This document shows positions 24,424-33,073 of a stretch of 64,000 bases of DNA, piece after piece. A model generated the notes under the pieces. The model was not told the DNA's origin. It was given only the letters and a program-made list of their open reading frames with translations, and made no database searches. Position 1 is the first letter of the stretch, and every line of letters begins with the position of its first letter. The translations under genes and the position numbers were made by a program. Source of the stretch: Pontiella agarivorans (GTDB lineage: Bacteria; Verrucomicrobiota; Kiritimatiellia; Kiritimatiellales; Pontiellaceae); the NCBI RefSeq assembly GCF_034531395.1, contig NZ_JARVCO010000012.1, forward strand, positions 310,001-374,000. Direction: 5' to 3'.

Positions 24424-27400
24424 CTACTCCTTTGTTTTTTTCAAAAGGATAGTACGCATATCAGGATGGGCCAGCTTTTTCATGGCCTGGATTATGTCAG
24501 GAAAATCCTTGGCCGGAATGAGGGTCGGTTTGAGGTCGGCCATCTGCACCATGCGGATCGTGTGGTTCTTTTCTGAATATTCCACAGCCATTTCAACGAG
24601 TCCGGCGCCCTGCGGGGCCTGCCAGGAAAAGGCGCGTGGCTGGATGACCGGTTCGTAGCCCTCCGGAAGGGCAATCGTGTATTCCACAATGCTGTCGATG
24701 TAGTTATTCCAGGCCAGCGGCAACGTGCGCTCGTTGGAACGGTAGGAGAGCAGGCCGCCGAGTCCGCCCGGAACACTGAAGTACAGGTATTCACCGTCGG
24801 CGACGGCATAGCGCTCGGCCGAAACGGTGTATTCCAGTTTTCCGGGATAGGATGCATAATCCGTGATCAGTTCTGATGCTGCTTTGGCAGACTGGGATAC
24901 GCTGTTCACCAGTTCGAGATAATGACGCCGGCGTTTTTCCGGCGTAATTTCCGCATAGCCGCGGTGAAAATTTTCGAAGGCGGTCCCCTGTTGAATAGAC
25001 GTTTGTTTAATTTCGGCTTTTCCATCCGCAGTGATGGTGATGTCATAGATCTGATGCCCGCGGTCTTCCTTTTCACCATCGACTTTGATAGTGCCGGTGG
25101 TGCCATGTTGGAGATCCAGATAAGCACGGTGGTCGTACGGTGTTGTGCCGAGTTCGGCATATTGTGATTCGCCGCCCATGAATGCCGTTTCTCCGTCAAT
25201 CTCCACTTTGATCATGACTTTGCTGAAGGCGCGGCGTGACGGAACTGCAAGCTGGAGATCTGCTGCTTCGGGAATCAGGGAAACGCTTCCGGACAGAATA
25301 AATTCCGGATTGAATCCCGAGGCTTTAAACAAAGTGAACAGCAGGATCATGCGGTCGGCATTGTTGCCATAACGATCGGTCAGGGTGGTGTCGGCTGCAC
25401 TGAGTGCGGAAAGAGGAAGGCGCGTCAGCGACGGGCCTGCCTGCCGTATATTTTCGGCCAGCCAGTTGCGCAGGGCCACGGCTTTTTGGGTTTCGCTTTT
25501 CAACGATCCCGTGAGTTTTTCGGCCAGTGCGACTGCATTGGTCTGGTTGCGGGTATGGCTGAGCAGGGCTTCGCGGATGATGGTGCTGTAGCCTTTCCAG
25601 TCGCTGGAAGCGATGGCGACGACGGGATTGAAGGTGGACCATGGGGGCAGGGCCTCTTCTTTTTCAACCGCCGGCTGGTTTGCCGCACGCCAGACATAGG
25701 AAACCGTTCCTTTGCTTTCGGTGCGGTTTTCTTCGATGCCGGTGTTGCGGATTTTAAGATCAAGGTCCGCCGGGGCATTCAGCGTCAGCGTTTTTCGGTC
25801 GATCGGCTCGTGGGCATTGAATGCCTGCAACGTGGAGAAAAACGGTTTTCCGTTCACGGTGGAAACAAATTCATAGTCCAGCACGCTGCCGACTTCTACA
25901 CCGGGCAGGTTGGCGACCAGGAGTTTTTCGGCGGGATAGCGCGGGGCCGCCGAGACCCAGCCTGCATCCATGATGTTGAGTTCGTCTTCGTTCAGCACTT
26001 TCACGGAACCGTCAGGCAATGTGACTTCCGCTTTGGTCAGTTCGATGTGCTGCCAGGCGGGGTTGTAGGCCAGTTTGATTTCCGAGTTCGATTTTTTTCC
26101 GGCATAGGTGAGAATTTCAATGCGGGAACGCTGGGTCTCTTTCCAGACACTGGAAGATTCGAGGTCGATGGTGGTTTCGCGCGACAGGATACGGATGTCG
26201 GGCTCGGTGGAATTTCCGGGAGCTGGGACATCAAGAATCAGTTTTTTACGGAGATTGTATTCGATGGCTTTCAGGTTGTCCTTCAGCGCAAGATATTGTT
26301 TCGGCGCAAATTCAACCGCATTCAGCAGAAACGTGTTGGTGGCCGTCAACATTCCCGGTTGCTGGGTGACCTTCATCTTCCAGGTCAGTTCGTCACTGTC
26401 GATGATCTGGTAATCAGGAATGTTCAGCGTGCCGATATCGTCCGGGATACTGAGGTCGAGAGTTTCCCGGATGCCGGCGGTCATACGGGTGTAAAGCGGG
26501 TATTTGCGCTTTTCGAGGCCGGTCTGGCCGATCAGAAAATTGGCATAGCCCAGCGAACTTCCAAGCCTTGGAAGGTTCAGCAGTTTTTTGGTTTCGCCTT
26601 CGACGAGAAGATTATCGGCGGAATAACGGAGTTTTATGGTTAGTGGCTGCGTGGTGTCGCGCAGCTCAACCGGAAGAATTTCCAGAGACTGGAGCTCGGC
26701 CGTCGGCATGGATCGTTTAATGTGGCCTTCGAAAAAGCGCCGGCGTTCTTCCGGTTTGATTTTTGAGAAATAGCCGCGGTAGGCGGTGTCGTTGATGCCT
26801 TCAAAAACCATTGTGCTTTCGGCTTCGAGGTTGCCGGCTTTGTCGAGCGTTCCGGCAGAGCTGATGGTCAGCAGATTATCATCGGCCGGAATGATCGGTG
26901 ACGTGCGCAGTGTATCGCCTTCGGGACGGGCTACGATATAGCTCATATTCTGCAGATAGGTCGGGAAAATATCTTTTGTATTTTCGTCGGTGGAATCCAT
27001 CAGAATATAGTTTCCGTCATCATCGAGTGCGGCGGTGACGGCATGGTTGAAAAAGGGCTGCGGCACTTCTTCATCTTTTTTCGGGCCGGCCATGATGATG
27101 ACCGGAAAAGCCTCTACGTCCACATCGCGGAGCATGGCGGCAAGGAGGGCGGCTTTATCGCGGCAGACGCCGTAGCGATTGGAAAAGGTCATGCTGACGT
27201 CGTGCGGTTCATAGCCCGGGGCTTCGTCCTCGGTGGTGATGCCCATGTAGCGGATATCCTGAGAGACAAAGTTGAAAACGGCGTTGATTTTTTCCTGTGT
27301 TGTTTCGGCGCCTTCGACGAGCTCCTCGGCTTTCGCCTTCATTTCCGGAGTGGTCTGCAGCCGGGGGAGGCAGAGTTCCCAGTACCATCTGGACAGATCT

Positions 27401-28188
27401 TCCCAGCTTTCCATGGTGCTCACCAGCAGGCGCTGGACGACCGTGTAGCGCGTCGGCATATCCGGCTCGTCGAACATGCGCGGAACATCCTTCACTTTCC
27501 ACGTGTAGACAATTTTTCCGCTCTGCTCGCTCTTCTGTTCGGAAAATTCGACGGTGCCGGGAATTTCATCCTTCAGTGCAATTTTTACGAGCGGGCGTTC
27601 TTTGGGCGCAATGATGCGATAGGTCATTCGTTCATAGGGCGTGGCGCCTTCGAAGGTCTGATAGTCGCTGAAGGAGTCGGGTACTACGGTTTTATGGCGC
27701 TGGCGGCGGATGACATAGCGCAGGGTATCACCGATTTCGAGGCCGGGGATGGAGAGGGTCATCTGTTTGGAATTCGGATTGTAAATGTTGGCATTCATCT
27801 GCCCGGGATCGGTCATCACCTTACTGTTGGCTTCGGGGTCGATTTCGACGATCGATCCGTCGGGTTTGAGCAGTTGGACCCGGGTGAAATAGTTTGTTCC
27901 GTAGGCAACATCGAAGCCCAGCGTCATGGTGCGATTGTTACGCTTGCCTCTTTCGGTGAGTATTTTTACAGCGGTGTCGTCCCAGGAATCGGAGGTTCCG
28001 TCGGTCTGATATTCGATTTCAATTACATCATCAACGAGTACTTCATCGGAATCGGGATATTTTTCGACGGTGACGGCTTCGGCCTGTTTTCTGATCGTAT
28101 CCAGATTCAGAAATTCTTTGGCTGAAAGGGGCAGGGTGAACAGAAAAACAGTGAAAACCGTAAAGCCGGCGCGCAACAAACTCTTCAT
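24424..28188 (-). CDS. Duplicated DUF3857/transglutaminase-like exported protein
   Basis: This 1254-residue protein has a signal peptide (FTVFLFTLPLSAKEF) and two similar halves. The first (about 30-640) has a DUF3857 domain and a transglutaminase-like core with a full triad: Cys342 in RYGVCRDKA, His382 in FFNHAV and Asp398 in LMDSTDE. The second (about 650-1254) repeats both domains, but the matching positions read RYGNNADR (941-946), FSKV and MGGE, so Cys, His and Asp are all lost. The proteins are expected in the periplasm. Family members occur widely in Bacteroidetes and PVC bacteria, where their substrate is unknown. Two exact 15-bp palindromes lie within the gene. Confidence 0.85.
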   Translation of the reverse strand: MKSLLRAGFTVFTVFLFTLPLSAKEFLNLDTIRKQAEAVTVEKYPDSDEVLVDDVIEIEYQTDGTSDSWDDTAVKILTERGKRNNRTMTLGFDVAYGTNYFTRVQLLKPDGSIVEIDPEANSKVMTDPGQMNANIYNPNSKQMTLSIPGLEIGDTLRYVIRRQRHKTVVPDSFSDYQTFEGATPYERMTYRIIAPKERPLVKIALKDEIPGTVEFSEQKSEQSGKIVYTWKVKDVPRMFDEPDMPTRYTVVQRLLVSTMESWEDLSRWYWELCLPRLQTTPEMKAKAEELVEGAETTQEKINAVFNFVSQDIRYMGITTEDEAPGYEPHDVSMTFSNRYGVCRDKAALLAAMLRDVDVEAFPVIIMAGPKKDEEVPQPFFNHAVTAALDDDGNYILMDSTDENTKDIFPTYLQNMSYIVARPEGDTLRTSPIIPADDNLLTISSAGTLDKAGNLEAESTMVFEGINDTAYRGYFSKIKPEERRRFFEGHIKRSMPTAELQSLEILPVELRDTTQPLTIKLRYSADNLLVEGETKKLLNLPRLGSSLGYANFLIGQTGLEKRKYPLYTRMTAGIRETLDLSIPDDIGTLNIPDYQIIDSDELTWKMKVTQQPGMLTATNTFLLNAVEFAPKQYLALKDNLKAIEYNLRKKLILDVPAPGNSTEPDIRILSRETTIDLESSSVWKETQRSRIEILTYAGKKSNSEIKLAYNPAWQHIELTKAEVTLPDGSVKVLNEDELNIMDAGWVSAAPRYPAEKLLVANLPGVEVGSVLDYEFVSTVNGKPFFSTLQAFNAHEPIDRKTLTLNAPADLDLKIRNTGIEENRTESKGTVSYVWRAANQPAVEKEEALPPWSTFNPVVAIASSDWKGYSTIIREALLSHTRNQTNAVALAEKLTGSLKSETQKAVALRNWLAENIRQAGPSLTRLPLSALSAADTTLTDRYGNNADRMILLFTLFKASGFNPEFILSGSVSLIPEAADLQLAVPSRRAFSKVMIKVEIDGETAFMGGESQYAELGTTPYDHRAYLDLQHGTTGTIKVDGEKEDRGHQIYDITITADGKAEIKQTSIQQGTAFENFHRGYAEITPEKRRRHYLELVNSVSQSAKAASELITDYASYPGKLEYTVSAERYAVADGEYLYFSVPGGLGGLLSYRSNERTLPLAWNNYIDSIVEYTIALPEGYEPVIQPRAFSWQAPQGAGLVEMAVEYSEKNHTIRMVQMADLKPTLIPAKDFPDIIQAMKKLAHPDMRTILLKKTKE
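26141..26155. repeat. TTCCA-N5-TGGAA palindrome
   Basis: Exact copy, core GACAC; coding strand reads SSVWK, the rarest of the three frames. Confidence 0.85.
26569..26583. repeat. TTCCA-N5-TGGAA palindrome
   Basis: Exact copy, core AGCCT; coding strand reads PRLG. Confidence 0.85.
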
Positions 28189-28287
28189 ACAAATCTCCAG
28201 AATAAAAGCTCAGGAAACCGTACCTTTCGGTAACGGCTCCCGCAAACTCTTTCTATGGACCCGATGCGTGCGGTTAAGTTGAATCCG

Positions 28288-29667
28288 CTACAGATCTTTT
28301 TTTGAATACTCAATGGTATTGATCATGGTGCGCTGTTCGATTTCTTCAAAATCCTGCCGGATTTTCTTTTTGCCGGTTCTGTGATTTTTGCGGATCACAG
28401 CGCGGTCATACCGCTCACCGGTGGCGATATAGGCTTCATAGACCAGCTCATCATTACCCACCTCGATCACCTGGAAAAACTGCGAGTTTTCGCCGCGGCG
28501 AACCGGCTCGTAGTGTTCCGGTTCATACTGTTTTAAAAACTCTTTTTGGGTCGGATATTGCTTGGGACCGCTGACGGAGACCACGTAGAGCGTTTTGAAG
28601 TCATCTTCCGGTTGCCCGTTTTTTCCAAGGGTCGGAACCTGTCCGCGAAGATAGCTGTGGTCATGACCCTGCAGCACAAGGTCCACATTGTATTCGGCAA
28701 ACAGATCGCGCCAGGCTTCGCGGTCTTCCGGTTTATAATTGCTCCGTCCGCCGGGGGCAAAAATCGGATGGTGGAAGGAGACGATTTTCCAGCGAGCACC
28801 GGGTTTCTTCAGCTCTTTTTCCAGAAAGCGGGTTTGCACTGCATTTTCGGCGCAGGAGTTCAGAATGATAAAACGCGCGCCCTGATAGTCGAACGAATAG
28901 ACGGTTTCCTTCAGTGAATCCGGAAGAGATTCATCAGTCGGCAGGGTGAACTGGGGCTGCCACAGTGCAGACATGGTTTTATCGGCCCGGTTGGCACCGC
29001 CCACCGGATTGTATTCATGATTTCCAATCACAGGAACACCGGTCCACTGTGCATGCAGGTAGCTGCCGGCCTTGAACCAGCCAGCCCGTTCGGGGTCGGC
29101 ATTGGCGTGGTTGATCAGATCTCCGGCATGCAGAGCAAACGCGGCGTCGGGAGCGGTTTGATGGGCCATACGGATGACCCGCGACCAACGGCTGAATACA
29201 TCGTTCTGGGCATCCCCGAAATAAACAAAGCGGAAATCCTCTTCTTTGTCGGAAGCGGTTTTAAACTGAATCCATTCCGACCAGCGGTTTTTGCCGTCGC
29301 CCACGCGGTAGGCATAGAGGGACTCCGGTTCCAGATCCTGGAAAATAACGCTGTGATAATGGACGGGTTCCCGGTCTTTGCTGATGATCTGGCTCAGATC
29401 AACCGTTTCTGTTCTGGCTTTGATCCGCATGGCTTTATGGATAAAGCCCGGTTCTCCCAACGCCGGAGCAATTTCCGCAAAGGCCTGTTCGACAGATTGG
29501 TCGGTCCTCCACGTTACCGCTCGAGAGGTCGCTGGATCACCATGGAACGTAAGGAAAATACGGTCGGGATCCGGGCTCGGGATCTCCCAGTGCCGCATAG
29601 AATGTTCGCCGATGTGGGCTAAGGCTGAGCTGGTGAGCAGGGCGGCTAAAACAATTGATCTTTTCAT
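28288..29667 (-). CDS. Purple-acid-phosphatase-like metallophosphoesterase, exported
   Basis: The start at 29667 follows AAGGA with an 8-base spacer. The 459-residue product has a signal peptide (SIVLAALLTSSALA), an N-terminal fibronectin-like domain (about 30-135) and a calcineurin-like phosphoesterase domain. The metal ligands appear in order: YFGDAQ, ALHAGDLINH, IGNHEYNP, FHHPIFAP and QGHDHSY. This is the purple acid phosphatase layout, although the first motif is GDAQ rather than GDxG. It should release phosphate from organic phosphates in the periplasm or outside. A one-mismatch palindrome copy is at 28623-28637 and an exact one at 29329. Confidence 0.9.
   Translation of the reverse strand: MKRSIVLAALLTSSALAHIGEHSMRHWEIPSPDPDRIFLTFHGDPATSRAVTWRTDQSVEQAFAEIAPALGEPGFIHKAMRIKARTETVDLSQIISKDREPVHYHSVIFQDLEPESLYAYRVGDGKNRWSEWIQFKTASDKEEDFRFVYFGDAQNDVFSRWSRVIRMAHQTAPDAAFALHAGDLINHANADPERAGWFKAGSYLHAQWTGVPVIGNHEYNPVGGANRADKTMSALWQPQFTLPTDESLPDSLKETVYSFDYQGARFIILNSCAENAVQTRFLEKELKKPGARWKIVSFHHPIFAPGGRSNYKPEDREAWRDLFAEYNVDLVLQGHDHSYLRGQVPTLGKNGQPEDDFKTLYVVSVSGPKQYPTQKEFLKQYEPEHYEPVRRGENSQFFQVIEVGNDELVYEAYIATGERYDRAVIRKNHRTGKKKIRQDFEEIEQRTMINTIEYSKKDL
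29329..29343. repeat. TTCCA-N5-TGGAA palindrome
   Basis: Exact copy, core GATCC, with six-base arms; coding strand reads FQDLE in the phosphatase. Confidence 0.8.
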
Positions 29668-29735
29668 AATCAATGTCCTTGTATTGGGTTTGATTGAACT
29701 TTAGCCGCGAAATGTTGGGTTTATGTGAGCCGTGT

Positions 29736-30239
29736 TTAAATAATGCCTTCCCGTCCGAGTTCCCTGAAGATGCGCTCGACTTCGGCGTGGGCGACTTCGA
29801 TAAATTCTTCAAAATCGGCGGTGTTCTGTCCGGTAGGGTCGGGGATGTCCCGGATGTCAGAGGGATCTTCGTGCCAGAGATATTCCATCATTCGGAAGAT
29901 TTTATCGCCGAATTTCGGAAAACGTTCAAGCAGCTCCTCTTTTTGCCACTGCTCCATCACGAGAATAACATCCGCTTCTTTCACCAGTTTTTTGGTGAAC
30001 GGGTCGGAGTGGTGTGTTTTCAGGCTGAAGCCGTTGACCCGGGCAACGTGTTTGACCACCGAGTTGGCCGAGCTGCCGCGCCGGGCACGTACGCCGGCGG
30101 ACTTGATGCGGATCCTTTTTCGGGCATATGGATAATGATCCTTCAAATACTGCTCCATATAGCCATGCAAATAGGCACTCCGGGTGATGTTGGCTTTGCA
30201 GGCCACGACAATTGTAAATTTCTTCTCAAAAAATCCCAT
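29736..30239 (-). CDS. Low-molecular-weight protein-tyrosine phosphatase-like protein
   Basis: This 167-residue protein shows the LMW-PTP loop C-x5-R-S as ACKANITRSA (Cys14, Arg20) and the general-acid loop in DIPDPTGQ near residue 137, as in the family. The usual CxGNICRS is CKANITRS, with Lys and Ala in place of the small residues, so it belongs to a divergent subgroup. Such enzymes dephosphorylate tyrosine on kinases that control exopolysaccharide export, or arginine. It is divergent from the regulator at 30411 and shares its upstream region, so the two palindromic operators may also affect it. No Shine-Dalgarno is evident. Confidence 0.8.
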   Translation of the reverse strand: MGFFEKKFTIVVACKANITRSAYLHGYMEQYLKDHYPYARKRIRIKSAGVRARRGSSANSVVKHVARVNGFSLKTHHSDPFTKKLVKEADVILVMEQWQKEELLERFPKFGDKIFRMMEYLWHEDPSDIRDIPDPTGQNTADFEEFIEVAHAEVERIFRELGREGII

Positions 30240-30312
30240 GGGAGGAAGATAGATGGAATGGAGACAAGGTGCAATCCGAGTTTCAGCAGCAGTCCGTGGT
30301 TTGATATGCGGA

Positions 30313-30336
30313 TTTCATACATTGCAATGTATGAAA
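30313..30336. promoter_or_regulatory. Candidate operator, perfect CATTGCAATG palindrome
   Basis: A perfect 24-bp palindrome (TTTCATACATTG then its complement) in the divergent promoter between the phosphatase and the regulator. Confidence 0.85.
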
Positions 30337-30371
30337 AATATAAAATTCATTTCTTTATAAACGTTCCGCTG

Positions 30372-30395
30372 TTTCATACATTGCAATGTGTGAAT
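30372..30395. promoter_or_regulatory. Candidate operator next to the regulator start
   Basis: TTTCATACATTG followed by CAATGTGTGAAT, two mismatches between halves. It ends 5 bp before the ribosome-binding site of the regulator, so bound protein would block its expression. The centre-to-centre spacing to the copy at 30313 is 59 bp. Confidence 0.85.
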
Positions 30396-30410
30396 AATAT
30401 GGAGGAAATA

Positions 30411-30965
30411 ATGACTGATTTACATCCATCGCTGTGGCGAACATGCCGGGTTCTGGCGAACGAAAATCGGCTGCATTTGCTGTGGAAGCTTTTTCAGGAG
30501 GGGGAATCGAGTGTGTCCCGGCTGGGCGAGGCGGTCGGGTTGACTGAACCGGTGGCGAGTTCCTATCTGCGCGCATTGAATGCCCGGGGGCTGATTCTTC
30601 CGCGCCGGCAGAAGAATTTTGTGTTGTATCGGCCGTTAGCCAATCCGGAGGTTGCGGGGGCTGATCGGCTGTTGGAAGCTTTGCGGGGAGCATATGATGC
30701 CTTTATGCCGGTTCCTGCTGTGATACGGTCCGTGACGGCGTTTACGCATGAGCGTAGAATTGAGATCGTACGGGCGCTTTCCGGAGGTGAGCTGGCGGAG
30801 CTGCAGCTGTCGATGAAAACGGGAATTTCGCCGCAGGCGCTTTATCGGCATCTCAGAAAACTTGAAGCCCGTAATTTCGTGGAGCGTGGCGGCGAGAAGC
30901 TGCATTTGTCGGAGCCGGATGAGGGGTTAAGCAAAGAGCTGTTGGCGCTGGCGGTTAGTTTATAG
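30411..30965 (+). CDS. Double winged-helix (ArsR-like) transcriptional regulator
   Basis: The start at 30411 is set by GGAGGA four bases upstream; the frame is open further 5' but without a good site. The 184-residue product has two winged-helix domains in tandem. The first (about 1-90) reads VLANENRLHLLWKLFQEGES and VSRLGEAVGLTEPVASSYLR, which is ArsR-like; the second (about 100-184) has HERRIEIVRAL and KTGISPQALYRHLRKLEARN. No metal-binding cysteine pair is present, so the signal is not an obvious metal. Two palindromes at its promoter suggest autoregulation, with each monomer possibly covering both half-sites. Confidence 0.85.
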   Translation: MTDLHPSLWRTCRVLANENRLHLLWKLFQEGESSVSRLGEAVGLTEPVASSYLRALNARGLILPRRQKNFVLYRPLANPEVAGADRLLEALRGAYDAFMPVPAVIRSVTAFTHERRIEIVRALSGGELAELQLSMKTGISPQALYRHLRKLEARNFVERGGEKLHLSEPDEGLSKELLALAVSL

Positions 30966-31015
30966 TTTTTCTGGTGGTGAAAACGCAGGGCTCGGGTATT
31001 CTCAAATGGTGATTT

Positions 31016-32398
31016 ATGAAGGCGACGTTTAAAGTTCTGGGACTGATATTCGGACTGGGAGCGGTGATTTTAATCATCATTCATCTGGTGATGCTGTTTG
31101 GATTGACAAAAGCAATGCGCGAGGTGGTGCTGCCGAGGATCAAAGCTGAAACCGGTATTGATGCCGGGGTCGGTCGGCTGTCCATCAATGTAGCGAAAGG
31201 GATGCTGTATCTTGACGACGTCGAGGTGCGCAATCCCGAGGGATTTCTGTTGGAGAATCTGGCTTCGATTGAACGTATTAATGTGAATGTCGATGTCAAA
31301 TCCATGTTGCTGCAGAAGCCGCTCGTGGTGAAATATGTCGAGGTTGAAAATGCCGTCGTTAATGTGATCCGTAATGAAGACGGCGAGATCAATCTCAACA
31401 AATTAAAAGAGGGGCTGACGGCATCGTCCGCTGATCCGGCAGCCTCCACGGATTTTCCTGAGTCCGGAAAACGACCGGTTGAAAAGGAGCCGCAATCCGG
31501 GCAGGAGTCTGTTCCGCCAAAACCGAAGAAGCCGCTGCCCGAGCTGCTGTTTGAGCGCATTGTTTGCGATGCAGAAGTGCGCTATCTCGATTTTGATCTG
31601 GATCAGCTGGATATTGTGCTGGATCTCAATTTGAAAGCGGCAAATCTCTCAACTCTTTCGGATTCGGCCGCTCCGTGGGGGGGAGCGGTGATTGAAGGTG
31701 CCCTGGGCAATGATCACAACAGTTATGTCACCAAGCTGAATCTGAGGCTGGCACCTGTGCGGGATGTTGAGCAGCTGTCTTTTGATCTGTTCGGCAAAAT
31801 CATGGAAATTGATCCGCGCTCACTGGAATCGCTCTGGAAGCGGGCCGGTATTCGGCCGGAGCCTTTTTCCATTGAGCCGCTTCTTCAGGTGCGTGAACAT
31901 CGTTTTGTGGATTCCACGATCAGAATGGCCATGCAGGAAATTGAACTGGAGGATAAATTATCGCGTAAGCTCGGCGGTATGGCGACGGTGGAGTCGCTCG
32001 AGTTGTCGGTTCCAATTACGGGGACGCTCCGTAAACCGCGCGGTGATTTTCAGGGCGCCTTGATGTCGGCGATCAGTCAGAATGCGGGCTCGTTGCTTAA
32101 TGCGTGGATTAAAGGGCAGGCGGAAAAGCACGGGGTGGACCCTGCTGACGTGCCGGCGAATGTTGATGCCGCCGTGGAGGCACTGGGCGAAGCCGTTCCG
32201 GAAATCGGCGAAAACGAAGCGGTAAAGAAGGTTTTAAAGGGGTTGGCAGGCGGAGAGCCTTCCGCTACAAACGCGCCTCCTCCGACTGTGTCGGATGCGA
32301 TTGTTGACATGCTCGGCGAAGAGGTGAAAGAGATCGGCGAAGATGAAGCGCTCAAGCAGGAGCTCAAAAATCTGGGGAAATGGCTCTTCGGGGAATGA
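31016..32398 (+). CDS. AsmA/DUF748-like membrane-anchored protein
   Basis: This 460-residue protein has one N-terminal membrane helix (VLGLIFGLGAVILIIIHLVML) and then a periplasmic segment starting TGIDAGVGRLSINVAKGMLY, with VEVRNPEGF and VVKYVEVENAVVNV, as in AsmA-like and DUF748 proteins that form beta-groove lipid-transfer or envelope scaffolds. A Pro/Lys/Glu-rich linker (about 140-185) separates it from a second beta-rich region. The C-terminus holds two similar acidic segments (EAVPEIGENEAVKKVLKGL and EEVKEIGEDEALKQELKNL), an internal repeat. The role in envelope maintenance is inferred from family only. Confidence 0.75.
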   Translation: MKATFKVLGLIFGLGAVILIIIHLVMLFGLTKAMREVVLPRIKAETGIDAGVGRLSINVAKGMLYLDDVEVRNPEGFLLENLASIERINVNVDVKSMLLQKPLVVKYVEVENAVVNVIRNEDGEINLNKLKEGLTASSADPAASTDFPESGKRPVEKEPQSGQESVPPKPKKPLPELLFERIVCDAEVRYLDFDLDQLDIVLDLNLKAANLSTLSDSAAPWGGAVIEGALGNDHNSYVTKLNLRLAPVRDVEQLSFDLFGKIMEIDPRSLESLWKRAGIRPEPFSIEPLLQVREHRFVDSTIRMAMQEIELEDKLSRKLGGMATVESLELSVPITGTLRKPRGDFQGALMSAISQNAGSLLNAWIKGQAEKHGVDPADVPANVDAAVEALGEAVPEIGENEAVKKVLKGLAGGEPSATNAPPPTVSDAIVDMLGEEVKEIGEDEALKQELKNLGKWLFGE

Positions 32399-32470
32399 TC
32401 GGAGCCGTAAAAACACGTAAATGAATTTAAACAGAACAGATCCGTTCTGCGGCAGAAAGCATAGAATTAA

Positions 32471-33073
32471 ATGACCATAGCACTACTGACAATTACAGCC
32501 TATTTTTTCGGTGCAATCCCCTTCGGGTTGCTGGTGGCGAAATCGCGGGGCGTGGATATCCGGGAAAAGGGCAGCGGCAATATCGGTGCCACCAATGTTT
32601 TTCGGGTGGTTGGAAAAGGGTGGGGGGTGTTCACCTTCCTGCTTGATGCGCTGAAGGGATTCATTCCTTCTTTTGTGTTTCCAATGATTGGAAATCTTAA
32701 CGGGGATTACGGCGTGCTGTTCGGCATGGTGGCCATTCTGGGGCACAGCTTTCCGGTTTATCTTAAATTCAAGGGCGGCAAGGGGGTCGCCACCAGTGCG
32801 GGGATGCTGCTCGGTGTGGCTCCGGCATCGGTGGGGATCGGCTTCCTGGTCTGGCTGATCTGTCTGCTGCTTTCGCGTATTGTATCGCTGGCCTCGATTC
32901 TGGCTGCTCTGACTGTCGGTATCAGCGTCTGGTTTATTAAAGACAGTCAAATTGTCTGTATTGCACTGAGTATTCTGGCCGTGCTGGTTATTTGGCTGCA
33001 TCGGGCCAATATCAAACGACTGATGAATGGAACTGAAAACCGCTTTGGAAAGAAAAAGGAGACATCCGCATGA
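32471..33073 (+). CDS. plsY: Glycerol-3-phosphate acyltransferase PlsY
   Basis: PlsY moves an acyl group from acyl-phosphate to glycerol-3-phosphate at the inner membrane. The 200-residue protein shows the family motifs in order: IPFGLLVAKSRGVDIREKGS, GSGNIGATNVFRVVGK, and GHSFPVYLKFKGGKGVATSAG, with about five membrane helices. Its stop overlaps the gpsA start by ATGA, and the two encode consecutive steps of phospholipid precursor synthesis. An exact 15-bp palindrome lies in the gene, reading PMIG. Confidence 0.95.
   Translation: MTIALLTITAYFFGAIPFGLLVAKSRGVDIREKGSGNIGATNVFRVVGKGWGVFTFLLDALKGFIPSFVFPMIGNLNGDYGVLFGMVAILGHSFPVYLKFKGGKGVATSAGMLLGVAPASVGIGFLVWLICLLLSRIVSLASILAALTVGISVWFIKDSQIVCIALSILAVLVIWLHRANIKRLMNGTENRFGKKKETSA
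32679..32693. repeat. TTCCA-N5-TGGAA palindrome
   Basis: Exact copy, core ATGAT, in plsY; reads PMIG. Confidence 0.85.

Noticed and set aside
25486-26643. Long plus-strand frame of 385 codons inside the transglutaminase-like gene
   Set aside because: It is a shadow of the minus-strand gene: no family motif, no ribosome-binding site, and its composition follows the codon pattern of the real frame.
27043-28125. Plus-strand frame of 360 codons opposite the transglutaminase-like gene
   Set aside because: Antisense shadow; lacks domain signatures and a ribosome-binding site.
30313-30395. CATTGCAATG palindromes as terminators
   Set aside because: The palindromes have no loop and no T-run, and lie ahead of a start codon, so an operator role fits better.
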